NCBI RefSeq assembly: GCF_000948985.2
Contig: NZ_CP059733.1
Coordinates: forward strand, 3,658,001-3,722,000
DNA length: 64,000 nt
Reading direction: 5' to 3'
Origin: Thalassomonas viridans
GTDB lineage: Bacteria > Pseudomonadota > Gammaproteobacteria > Enterobacterales > Alteromonadaceae
Made by a program: the position numbers and the translations under genes. The stretch's first letter is position 1. Each line of letters starts with the position of its first letter. The notes beneath the pieces were generated by a model. That model was not told the origin of the DNA. It was given only the letters and a program-made list of their open reading frames with translations, and did not search any database. Of the stretch, positions 56,190-64,000 are shown piece after piece.

Positions 56190-56854
56190 TGGACAAACCT
56201 AACCGCTACCAGGCCGTACTTTTTGATCTCGACGGCACCCTGCTCGATACTGCCAATGATTTAGGCGCCGCCTTAAACCATGTGCTTAAGCAGCATAACA
56301 TGCCGCAGGTGCCGGCAGAGGCTTTTCGCCCTGTGGCTTCTGACGGCGCCAAAGGTTTACTTGAACTGGGGTTTGGCAATGCCCTGACCTCCCTGGATTA
56401 TGACCTGCTGCGCCAGGAATTCTTACGCTATTACCGGGAAAATATTGCCAGGCACACCTGCTTTTATCAGGGAATTGCCCAATTGTTGACGGCCTTAAAC
56501 AAGCACCGGCTCCCCTGGGGGGTGGTAACCAATAAACCCATAGCCCTTACCGAAAAGCTGCTGCCCCATTACCCGCTTTTTCAGCATTGCGCCGTCACAG
56601 TCGGCGGCGACAGTTTGGCGCAGCGTAAGCCGCATCCGGCCCCTTTGTTATATGCCAGCAGCCAGCTTGCCCTTGAACCTGAGCAATGCCTGTATGTCGG
56701 CGATGCCCTGCGGGATATTCAGGCGGGTAATGAGGCGAAAATGACCACAGTAGTGGCCAAATGGGGCTATATTGCCGATCCCCGGGAGTGCGATGCCTGG
56801 CAGGCGGATTTGCTCGCCGATCACCCGGCAGACATCCTGGCGTATATTTTATAA
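56189..56854 (+). CDS. gph: Phosphoglycolate phosphatase (HAD family)
   Basis: Removes phosphate from 2-phosphoglycolate formed in DNA repair. Length 221 residues. HAD motifs: LFDLDGTLLDTAND (nucleophile Asp), VVTNKPIALTEKLL, and CLYVGDALRDIQAGNEA. The open frame begins 7 codons upstream inside ubiG, but the overlapping TGATG start (MDKPNRYQ) is the natural one. A weak hairpin (AACAGCTT with AAGCTGTT, 56874-56894) follows the stop. Confidence 0.94.
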   Translation: MDKPNRYQAVLFDLDGTLLDTANDLGAALNHVLKQHNMPQVPAEAFRPVASDGAKGLLELGFGNALTSLDYDLLRQEFLRYYRENIARHTCFYQGIAQLLTALNKHRLPWGVVTNKPIALTEKLLPHYPLFQHCAVTVGGDSLAQRKPHPAPLLYASSQLALEPEQCLYVGDALRDIQAGNEAKMTTVVAKWGYIADPRECDAWQADLLADHPADILAYIL

Positions 56855-57114
56855 CCAGATCGGCTAAACAAGAAACAGCTTGAATTAAGCTGTTGTAAAC
56901 TAGGTGTTTTAACAATTTTATTTCAAGTAGCGGTCGTTAAAGGAGCAAGTTTGCTCAAAATAATTAGAGAAAGAAAATTAAGACAAAATAATCGTTGCGT
57001 TTACTAAATATCAAAATAAAACAGATGTGCTAAGTTAGTTAATACTAACCTGACTTTTTAGAGCGACATTTTAAAAAAATGCAAGGGATTTTTAGGCTTG
57101 CAATAGCCTTAAAA

Positions 57115-57161
57115 CCTCATTATCTTGTGATGAATTTTTCAAACACCCCTATATATTGTGC
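57115..57161 (+). promoter_or_regulatory. Tandem NrdR boxes upstream of nrdA
   Basis: Two 16-bp sites resemble the NrdR consensus ACACWATATATWGTGT: 57146-57161 (CCCCTATATATTGTGC, 13 of 16) and 57115-57130 (CCTCATTATCTTGTGA, 11 of 16). They start exactly 31 bp apart, the usual three-helical-turn spacing of NrdR box pairs. They overlap a plausible TTGTGA/TATATA core promoter. The rest of the 405-bp spacer 56855-57259 holds only the nrdA leader. Confidence 0.7.
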
Positions 57162-57259
57162 ATTAGTTATTCAGCAAATTTGTCCGAGAATTTCGCCGAA
57201 GACTTTCTTTCGCCATATAAACGGGTAATTAAAACAATAATTGGCTTTATGGGTATTTC

Positions 57260-59527
57260 ATGAACAGTAATCTTTTTGTAACTAAGCGAAATGGCGAAAA
57301 AGAACTCATTGATTTAGAAAAAATCCACCGGGTGATCACCTGGGCGGCGGAAGGCCTGGATCAGGTATCTGTCTCGCAAGTAGAATTAAAATCCCATATT
57401 CAGTTTTACGATGGTATCAAGACCGAAGATATTCATGAAACCATCATCAAGGCCGCTGCCGACCTGATCTCCGAAGAAGCGCCGGATTACCAGTACCTGG
57501 CCGCCAGACTCGCGGTATTTCACCTGCGCAAAAAAGCCTACGGCCAGTTTGAGCCGCCCAAACTCCATGCCCATGTGGTAAAAATGGTGGAAGCCGCTAA
57601 ATACGATCAGCACCTGCTCAGCGACTACAGCCAGGCCGAATTTGAACAAATGGAAAGCTTTATCGACCACAGCCGGGATCTCGATTTCAGCTATGCCGCC
57701 GTTAAGCAGTTAGAAGGTAAATACCTGGTGCAAAACCGGGTCAGCGGCGAAATTTATGAAAGCGCCCAGTTTCTTTATATTCTGGTGGCCGCCTGTTTAT
57801 TCGCCAAATACCCTAAAGACACCCGTTTAAGCTATGTGGAAAAATTCTATCATGCCATTTCCACCTTTAAACTGTCTTTGCCGACCCCGATCATGTCCGG
57901 TGTCCGCACCCCGACACGTCAGTTCTCATCCTGTGTATTGATCGAATGTGCCGACAGCCTGGACTCCATTAATGCCACCTCAAGCGCCATTGTAAAATAT
58001 GTATCGCAGCGTGCCGGTATCGGCATCAATGCCGGCCGTATCCGGGCACTGGGCAGCAATATCCGTAACGGTGAAGCCTTCCACACCGGCTGTATCCCGT
58101 TTTACAAGCACTTCCAGACCGCAGTAAAAAGCTGTTCCCAGGGCGGCGTACGCGGCGGCGCCGCCACCTTGTTCTACCCGCTATGGCACCTGGAAGTGGA
58201 AAGCCTGCTGGTACTGAAAAACAACCGCGGCGTGGAAGAAAACCGCGTACGCCACTTGGATTACGGCGTGCAGTTTAACAAGCTGATGTACCAGCGCCTG
58301 ATCAAGGGCGAGTCTATTACCCTGTTCAGCCCTGGCGACGTACCCGGCCTGTACGAAGCCTTTTTTGCCGACCAGGACAAGTTTGAAGAACTTTACTGTC
58401 AGTACGAAAACGACGACTCTATCCGTAAAAAACGCATCAAGGCGATCGAACTGTTCACCCTGTTTGCCCAGGAGCGCGCCAGCACCGGCCGTATCTATCT
58501 GCAAAACGTCGATCACTGCAACACCCACAGCCCGTTTGAGCCGGAAGTTGCCCCGATCCGCCAGAGCAACTTATGCCTGGAGATCGCCCTGCCCACCAAG
58601 CCGATGGAAGATGTTAACGATCCCAAGGGTGAAATCGCCTTATGTACCCTGTCCGCCTTCAACCTCGGCGCCATCGACTCCCTGGATGAATTGGAAGGCC
58701 TGGCAGATCTGGCGGTCCGCGCCCTTGACAGCCTGCTCGATTACCAGGACTACCCGGTACCGGCAGCGTTAAATGCCACTATGGGACGCCGCACTTTGGG
58801 TATAGGGGTCATTAACTTTGCCTACTACCTGGCGAAAAACGGCGTCTTCTACTCCAACGGCAGCGCCAACAACCTGACCCACCGCACCTTTGAAGCCATC
58901 CAGTATTACCTGCTTAAGGCATCAAATGAGCTGGCCAAAGAACAGGGAGCCTGTCCTAAATTTAACGAAACCCGTTTAGCCAAAGGCATCTTACCGGTGG
59001 ATACCTATAAAAAAGAAATCGACCAGGTCACCAGTGAACCCCTGCATCTTGACTGGGAAAGCCTGCGCGAAAGCATCAAACAGCACGGGGTGAGAAACTC
59101 TACCGTTTCGGCATTGATGCCCTCGGAAACCTCTTCGCAAATCTCCAATGCCACCAACGGTATTGAGCCGCCAAGGGGGCTGATCAGCATTAAAGCCAGT
59201 AAGGACGGGATCTTAAAGCAGGTGGTGCCTGAGTACCAGCGCCTTAAGGACAGCTATGAACTCTTGTGGAATATCCCCAGCAATGAAGGCTACCTTGAGC
59301 TTGTCGGCATTATGCAAAAGTTTGTCGACCAGACCATCTCTGCCAACACCAACTATGATCCCGCCCGTTTTGAAGGGGGCAAGGTGCCGGTTAAGCAAAT
59401 CCTTAAGGATATATTAACCGCCTACAAGCTCGGGGTAAAAACCATGTATTATCACAATACCCGGGACGGCGCCAGCGATCAGGACGCACAGGACGACGGC
59501 TGTGAAGGCGGTGCGTGTAAGATCTAG
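57260..59527 (+). CDS. nrdA: Ribonucleoside-diphosphate reductase class Ia, alpha subunit
   Basis: Catalytic subunit of aerobic ribonucleotide reductase, making dNDPs. Length 755 residues (E. coli 761). The N-terminal ATP cone begins NLFVTKRNGEKELIDLEKIH. The active-site region shows QFSSCVLIEC, SNLCLEIALP (radical Cys) and MPSETSSQISNATNG. The C-terminal shuttle cysteines are in CEGGACKI. Overall dATP control is expected through the cone. Transcription is probably repressed by NrdR via the boxes upstream. Confidence 0.97.
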   Translation: MNSNLFVTKRNGEKELIDLEKIHRVITWAAEGLDQVSVSQVELKSHIQFYDGIKTEDIHETIIKAAADLISEEAPDYQYLAARLAVFHLRKKAYGQFEPPKLHAHVVKMVEAAKYDQHLLSDYSQAEFEQMESFIDHSRDLDFSYAAVKQLEGKYLVQNRVSGEIYESAQFLYILVAACLFAKYPKDTRLSYVEKFYHAISTFKLSLPTPIMSGVRTPTRQFSSCVLIECADSLDSINATSSAIVKYVSQRAGIGINAGRIRALGSNIRNGEAFHTGCIPFYKHFQTAVKSCSQGGVRGGAATLFYPLWHLEVESLLVLKNNRGVEENRVRHLDYGVQFNKLMYQRLIKGESITLFSPGDVPGLYEAFFADQDKFEELYCQYENDDSIRKKRIKAIELFTLFAQERASTGRIYLQNVDHCNTHSPFEPEVAPIRQSNLCLEIALPTKPMEDVNDPKGEIALCTLSAFNLGAIDSLDELEGLADLAVRALDSLLDYQDYPVPAALNATMGRRTLGIGVINFAYYLAKNGVFYSNGSANNLTHRTFEAIQYYLLKASNELAKEQGACPKFNETRLAKGILPVDTYKKEIDQVTSEPLHLDWESLRESIKQHGVRNSTVSALMPSETSSQISNATNGIEPPRGLISIKASKDGILKQVVPEYQRLKDSYELLWNIPSNEGYLELVGIMQKFVDQTISANTNYDPARFEGGKVPVKQILKDILTAYKLGVKTMYYHNTRDGASDQDAQDDGCEGGACKI

Positions 59528-59532
59528 CACAG

Positions 59533-59563
59533 GCAAACCCCGCACCTTAGTTGCGGGGTTTGC
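59533..59563 (+). terminator. Strong hairpin between nrdA and nrdB (attenuator or processing site)
   Basis: A perfect 12-bp stem, GCAAACCCCGCA with TGCGGGGTTTGC, loop CCTTAGT. No T-run follows (AACGGG), so it is unlikely to stop all transcription. It may stabilise the nrdA message end or lower nrdB expression. Confidence 0.5.
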
Positions 59564-59646
59564 TAACGGGCGCACAAAAGCCGATAACCGCTGCGCCACT
59601 TTTTGATTTTGCCATCTCCTGCGGGAGATATTTCCAGGAGTATTTA

Positions 59647-60777
59647 ATGTCGTACACCACATTCAATCAGACACCTAATAATGCCTTGCTAGAGCCTATG
59701 TTTATGGGCAACAGTGTCAATGTTTCCCGTTATGACCAGCAAAGGTACCAGGCATTTGAAAAATTGATTGAAAAACAACTTTCTTTTTTCTGGCGCCCGG
59801 AAGAAATCGATGTCTCCAAAGACAGGGCCGACTGGCAGAGCCTGACGGCGTCGGAAAAGCACATTTTTATTTCTAACCTCAAATACCAGACCCTGCTCGA
59901 CTCCATGGCGGCCCGCTCCGTCAATGCCGTGCTGCTGCCGCTAGTATCCCTGCCGGAAGTGGAAACCTGGGTGGAAACCTGGGCCTTTAGTGAAACCATT
60001 CACTCGCGCTCCTACACCCATATTTTACGTAACCTGTTTACCGACCCCAGCGAAGTGTTTGACGATATCGTCGTCAACCCGGCGATATTAAAACGCGCCA
60101 CCAGCATCGCCAAATACTTTGACGAGGTGATCATCACCACCCAGCTGCTGCAATCGCAGGGGGAAGGCAGTTATCAAGTAGACGGTAAAACCATAGAAGT
60201 GTCAAACCGCAAACTCAAAGAGCGGCTGTTCCTGGCCATCTGCTCGGTGAATGCCCTGGAGGCGATACGTTTTTATGTCAGTTTTGCCTGTTCCTTCGCT
60301 TTTGCCGAACGGGAGCTGCTCGAAGGCAATGCCAAAATCATCAAACTCATCGCCCGGGATGAAGCCCTGCACCTGACCGGCACCCAGCATATCCTCAACA
60401 ATTGGATGTCCGGCAAGGATGATCCGGAAATGCAGGAAATCTCGGAACAGCTGAAAGACCAGGCGCTGCAGATCTTCCTCGATGTGGTCGACCAGGAAAA
60501 GGAATGGGCCCAATACCTGTTTAAAGACGGCTCCATGATCGGCCTGAACGCCGAAATCCTGAACCAGTATATCGAATACATCAGCAACCAGCGCCTGGCG
60601 GCTATAGGCTTAACCAGCCCCTTCACCGTCAAGAGCAACCCTCTGCCCTGGATGAATGCCTACCTGGTCAGTGATAATGTCCAGGTTGCCCCTCAGGAGA
60701 CGGAAATCTCCAGTTATCTGGTGGGCCAGGTGGACTCTTCGGTCTCTTCCGATGATTTTGATGATTTTGATCTGTAA
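59647..60777 (+). CDS. nrdB: Ribonucleoside-diphosphate reductase class Ia, beta subunit
   Basis: Diiron-tyrosyl radical subunit, 376 residues (E. coli 376). The radical tyrosine is in [16 protein letters not shown]; iron ligands include the Glu in [15 protein letters not shown] and [12 protein letters not shown]. The frame opens 32 codons upstream, but the ATG 59647 has CAGGAG 7 nt before it and matches family N-termini (MSYTTFNQ). It ends in an acidic DDFDDFDL tail that binds NrdA. Confidence 0.97.
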   Translation: MSYTTFNQTPNNALLEPMFMGNSVNVSRYDQQRYQAFEKLIEKQLSFFWRPEEIDVSKDRADWQSLTASEKHIFISNLKYQTLLDSMAARSVNAVLLPLVSLPEVETWVETWAFSETIHSRSYTHILRNLFTDPSEVFDDIVVNPAILKRATSIAKYFDEVIITTQLLQSQGEGSYQVDGKTIEVSNRKLKERLFLAICSVNALEAIRFYVSFACSFAFAERELLEGNAKIIKLIARDEALHLTGTQHILNNWMSGKDDPEMQEISEQLKDQALQIFLDVVDQEKEWAQYLFKDGSMIGLNAEILNQYIEYISNQRLAAIGLTSPFTVKSNPLPWMNAYLVSDNVQVAPQETEISSYLVGQVDSSVSSDDFDDFDL

Positions 60778-60821
60778 AGGCCTGATTGCGGCAGGCACAC
60801 ACCCGGCTGGCCGTGGTCGTC

Positions 60822-61157
60822 ATGAGTAAAGCTCAGGCGCCTTGCCAGGGCGATACAACAGCCCAAAACCATGCCGGCCAGGCGGCAGATGATACGCCAA
60901 AGGATCCCGTGATCCGCGTAGAAGAAAAAGACATCCCCTGCCCCCGGCGGTACTCCAGTATCCTTGAATGCCTGGAAGATGCGGATGTCGAGGTCGATTA
61001 CCATTGCCGCGACGGGTTTTGCGGCGCCTGCCGGGTGACCTTATGCCAGGGCCAGGTGGCTTACCCGCAGGGAGAGCCGCTGGCATTTGTCGGTGAGGGA
61101 GAGATTTTAACCTGCTGCTCCCTGCCGGTCACCGATATCACCCTGGAGCTGAATTAA
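60822..61157 (+). CDS. yfaE: 2Fe-2S ferredoxin YfaE-like, NrdB maintenance
   Basis: Small ferredoxin that reduces the diiron centre of NrdB to rebuild its radical. The four cluster cysteines are in DYHCRDGFCGACRVTLCQG and EILTCCSLP. The N-terminal 30-40 residues (QAPCQGDTTAQNHAGQAADD) are extra compared with E. coli YfaE (84 residues) and look disordered. Start is uncertain: ATG 60822 has a weak ribosome site, while TTG 60786 has AAAGG 5 nt upstream. The nrdA-nrdB-yfaE order supports the call. Confidence 0.87.
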   Translation: MSKAQAPCQGDTTAQNHAGQAADDTPKDPVIRVEEKDIPCPRRYSSILECLEDADVEVDYHCRDGFCGACRVTLCQGQVAYPQGEPLAFVGEGEILTCCSLPVTDITLELN

Positions 61158-61169
61158 CCGCCACAGCAA

Positions 61170-62564
61170 TTAGCTGCTGATATCGTGCAGCTGCTCCGCC
61201 AACTCCTGCTCTATGCCTGCCATCACCTTAAGCAACTCAGCTGCTACCCCTTCAAACAATAACTGATATTGCTCTATTTCTCCGCCGCTGATGGCATTGT
61301 CCAGGGCTTTGGCCCTTTCAAACAGCGACATGGCGCCGACCGAGCTTGCGACCCCCTTTAGGGTATGGGCCAGATGTTTTGCCGCTGCGCTGTCTTTACC
61401 GGCCAGTGCCGATTGCAGCTTTTCTTTGTCATCGTGATGATCCTGGTAAAACATCACCAGGATTTCCCTGAACAGGCTTTCGTCCCCCAGCACATTGCCC
61501 AGGCCTATCTGCTGATCTATACCGGGCAATTCCCGGGATGGCGGGAGCTGGGCTTGAGTAGGCTGGGTTTGAGATGCCTGGGATTGCGATACTGGTTCCA
61601 CCGCCTCTTCCTCATTGATGGTATCAATATAATCGATTAAACGCCGCTGGCTTTGGTTGACCACCTGAAGTTCATCGGCATTGATAATTTTATTCCTGCC
61701 GCTGTTTTTCGCCTCATACAAGCCTAAATCCGCACGGCGGATCAGGTCGTCCAGTCCCGGGGAAGCGACATGTGTCGATGCCACCCCGATACTGACGGTA
61801 ACAAACAGGGTTTGTCCCTCCTCTTTGCTGAGCATAACGGCATGCTGCTCAAGGCAGAGGCGAAAGCGCTCACAGGCATTGATGGCTTCTTCCACCGCCG
61901 TATGCGGAAAGCAAACGGCAAACTCTTCCCCGCCGAGGCGGCCGATAATATCGTGCTCCCGAAAAACCTTACCCATCAGCTGGGTAAATTCCACCAGTAC
62001 CGTGTCTCCGGCTTCGTGGCCGTAGTTGTCATTGACCTTTTTGAACAAATCAATATCAAACATCGCCAGCACCAGATTTGAAGTATGTGATACCGACTGT
62101 TCGAACGCCTTGGTGGAGAGTTCATAAAAGCGGCCGCGGTTATTGATGCCGGTTAAAAAGTCTGTCGTCGCCAAGATTTCCAGCTCGCGGTTTTTTTCCA
62201 TCAAACGCAGGGAAGTGCGGATCCTGGCCAGCAACACTTTGGCGATATAAGGTTTAGTGACATAATCATCCGCCCCCAGCTCCAGCGCCGAAACAATTTC
62301 GTCTTCACCGTCGGCCGCCGACAACATGATCACCGGGATATGCTTGAGGGCCTCCTTCCTTTTGATCACTTCCAGGGCCGCCATGCCGGTAATGCCGGGC
62401 ATATACATATCCAGCAGGATGAGATCAAAATGCTCTTTTTCCAATAGCCTCAGGGCGCTGTCCGCAGCGTCCGTGGTCACCACCTGATAGCCTTCGGCAC
62501 TGAGATCAAAGTCCAGCAGCAACAGGGTGTCTTTGGCATCGTCAACCGCTAATATCTTATACAT
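61170..62564 (-). CDS. Response regulator with GGDEF and Hpt domains
   Basis: A 464-residue cytoplasmic protein with the order REC-GGDEF-Hpt. The receiver domain has phospho-acceptor Asp52 in LILLDMYMPG. The diguanylate cyclase domain has RLGGEEFAVCFP (GGEEF 211-215) and an intact product-inhibition site REHD (202-205). A Gln/Ser/Pro-rich linker (about 320-350) precedes an Hpt domain with His400 in LAHTLKGVASSVG. Probably makes c-di-GMP under phosphorelay control and may pass or receive phosphate via its own Hpt. It sits 29 bp after the hybrid kinase gene, so they likely form one operon. Confidence 0.92.
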   Translation of the reverse strand: MYKILAVDDAKDTLLLLDFDLSAEGYQVVTTDAADSALRLLEKEHFDLILLDMYMPGITGMAALEVIKRKEALKHIPVIMLSAADGEDEIVSALELGADDYVTKPYIAKVLLARIRTSLRLMEKNRELEILATTDFLTGINNRGRFYELSTKAFEQSVSHTSNLVLAMFDIDLFKKVNDNYGHEAGDTVLVEFTQLMGKVFREHDIIGRLGGEEFAVCFPHTAVEEAINACERFRLCLEQHAVMLSKEEGQTLFVTVSIGVASTHVASPGLDDLIRRADLGLYEAKNSGRNKIINADELQVVNQSQRRLIDYIDTINEEEAVEPVSQSQASQTQPTQAQLPPSRELPGIDQQIGLGNVLGDESLFREILVMFYQDHHDDKEKLQSALAGKDSAAAKHLAHTLKGVASSVGAMSLFERAKALDNAISGGEIEQYQLLFEGVAAELLKVMAGIEQELAEQLHDISS

Positions 62565-62593
62565 AATATTATTTCCATCTCCTATGCCGCTGC

Positions 62594-64000
62594 TTAATAC
62601 TGGTTAAGTACCGTCATAAATTTATCAAATTCGCTGCTCAACTGGGGCTGCATTTCATTCAGCTGGTTAATATCCCCCGCCTTGGCGACCTCTTCGATTT
62701 TTGCCACAATTTTTGAGGAGCTTATCCCGCCGATATTTTTCATGGTGCCGTTCATTTTGTGGGCAAACGAGGCGACATCGGCAAAATTTTTCTCGGCTAT
62801 GGCCAGGTATAAAGACTCGATCACCTCGGGCATCTCCTCCAAAAACATATCCACTAAAGTCCGCGCGATTTCTTCATTGTGGCGGATACGTTTCATAAAA
62901 CCTTTTTTATCCCAGATCTCATCCTGGGGCTCCTCTTTAAAGACGCTGTCGCTTTCGCTCTCATCAGCTTCATCTGCCTGCGGCCGGTTTTGCTCTTCCC
63001 CGAATGAGGTGTCAGCATTTATCCCCCGGCTCGCCTTCAGGTACTGGTTAATGTCCAGCTTCCTTTCCTCTTTCAGCCAGTAGGCCAGTTTCTGTTCGAT
63101 AATATCGCCGTCAACCGGTTTAGTGGTGTAGTCGCTCATGCCCGCCGCCAGGCATTTTTCCTTATCCCCTTTCATGGCATTGGCGGTCATGGCAATAATG
63201 GGCACATGCAGGTACGCCTCCCCGCCGGCCCCGTGGCGGATTTTCCGGGTAGCTTCATAACCATCCATCTCGGGCATCTGGCAATCCATAAAAATCACCT
63301 GATATAAAGGACCGCTTTTGCAGGCATTGAGTTTGGCAATCGCTTCCAGGCCGTTGTTGGCCACATCCGCCTGTATCCCCAGGTTGGCCAGTATTCCCTG
63401 CACCACAGTCTGGTTAATCAGGTTATCTTCCACCAGCAGGATACGCGCATCCGGGGTGATGTCCTGCTGCTCACTGTTACGTTTCAGGCTGTGCAGGTGG
63501 TGGGTGGTCACTAAAGGCTGCGCCACTTCCAGCGCTTCTTTGCCCTCAACCACGACCGTAAGGGCATCAAATAAGTCCGAAGTGGTGGCCGGTTTGGGAA
63601 AATAGGCGCAAAAACCCAATTCGGCAAAATAGCTGGCATCCCCACGCTCTCCCATAGATGTCATCATAATCAGCTTGGTATCACGGCTGTTGGCGTGGTT
63701 ATGGATCTTGGCGCCTAAAGTAGCCCCGTCCATGCCGGGCATCTGCATATCCAAAATCGCCACCCGGAAAAAGTTCGCCGGGGTCTGCTCCACCAGGGCC
63801 AGCGCTTCATAACCGCTTTTGGCCTGGGTTACCTTAGCCCCCCACTGCTCCAGCTGGGTCTTTAATACTTCCAGGTTAGTGCTGTTGTCATCCACGATTA
63901 AAATCCGGGTGCCTTTGATATCTATGCTCGGCATCATCACTTTTTTCTGCTCGCTGATCTGTACCCTGATCTCAAAACTGAAGGTACTGCCGCATCCCAG
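62594..64000 (-). CDS. Hybrid histidine kinase, C-terminal part (cut by window end)
   Basis: The frame remains open to the window edge. The outermost codons read GCGSTFSFEIRVQ, the characteristic end of a kinase ATPase domain, so the GTG and ATG codons near 63940 are internal. Visible domains: first receiver (RILIVDDNSTNLEV, Asp in AILDMQMPGMDG), second receiver (RILLVEDNLINQTV, Asp in VIFMDCQMPEMDGYE, SDYTTKPVDG), an acidic linker, and a C-terminal Hpt with SFAHKMNGTMKNIGG. The sensor and HisKA lie outside the window. Likely phosphorelay partner of the REC-GGDEF-Hpt protein. Confidence 0.9.
   Translation of the reverse strand: MGCGSTFSFEIRVQISEQKKVMMPSIDIKGTRILIVDDNSTNLEVLKTQLEQWGAKVTQAKSGYEALALVEQTPANFFRVAILDMQMPGMDGATLGAKIHNHANSRDTKLIMMTSMGERGDASYFAELGFCAYFPKPATTSDLFDALTVVVEGKEALEVAQPLVTTHHLHSLKRNSEQQDITPDARILLVEDNLINQTVVQGILANLGIQADVANNGLEAIAKLNACKSGPLYQVIFMDCQMPEMDGYEATRKIRHGAGGEAYLHVPIIAMTANAMKGDKEKCLAAGMSDYTTKPVDGDIIEQKLAYWLKEERKLDINQYLKASRGINADTSFGEEQNRPQADEADESESDSVFKEEPQDEIWDKKGFMKRIRHNEEIARTLVDMFLEEMPEVIESLYLAIAEKNFADVASFAHKMNGTMKNIGGISSSKIVAKIEEVAKAGDINQLNEMQPQLSSEFDKFMTVLNQY

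Overview
The window is chromosomal DNA from a marine gammaproteobacterium, most likely Colwelliaceae (Thalassomonas or a close relative). This rests on two conserved blocks in Alteromonadales order (thrS-infC-rpmI-rplT, and gyrA-serC-aroA-cmk-rpsA-ihfB-lapA-lapB-pyrF), on ubiG-gph-nrdA-nrdB-yfaE, and on the protein sequences. The species is an inference; no search was possible.

Layout. 1-3.2 kb (minus): translation operon thrS-infC-rpmI-rplT; infC probably uses an AUU start. 3.8-12.6 kb: mixed housekeeping genes (START-domain protein, fructosamine-kinase-like protein, CPXCG protein, ribE, a MATE exporter), two identical tRNA-Val(GAC) genes each with its own promoter and terminator, a small Gln-rich protein, a porin-like barrel with repeats upstream, an orphan Tat-exported urea/amide-type binding protein, and slyD. 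12.7-19.9 kb: an EamA transporter, sbcC-sbcD, ybaK and mgsA.

20.0-39.9 kb is the accessory heart of the window. A periplasmic binding protein gene overlaps a membrane histidine kinase gene. A 15 kb exopolysaccharide locus follows: five glycosyltransferases, Wzx-like flippase, Wzy-like polymerase, acyltransferase, Wzz-like chain-length protein, OmpA lipoprotein, multi-SLBB export protein and a BY-kinase-like ATPase that lacks the Walker A lysine. A sigma-54-dependent response regulator closes the locus on the opposite strand. Every transcription unit of the locus, including the regulator gene, starts behind a sigma-54 (-24/-12) promoter with exact GG-to-GC spacing, preceded by copies of one motif, TTGCAWTTTGCRA. 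I read this as a self-contained regulon: binding protein and kinase sense, the response regulator binds the motif, and sigma-54 RNA polymerase transcribes five units.

40.0-42.6 kb: a DDE (rve-type) transposase gene broken by a complete IS3-family (IS51-like) element with a 3-bp target duplication (AGC); removing the insert restores one open frame. The outer element lies directly against the regulator's upstream motif.

42.7-61.2 kb: DUF1285 protein, ComEA-like protein, pyrF, lapB/lapA, ihfB, rpsA, cmk, aroA, serC, gyrA, an Mpo1-like membrane protein, ubiG-gph, and nrdAB-yfaE behind two NrdR-box-like sites 31 bp apart. 61.2-64.0 kb (minus): a REC-GGDEF-Hpt protein and the C-terminal part of a hybrid histidine kinase that runs off the window end.
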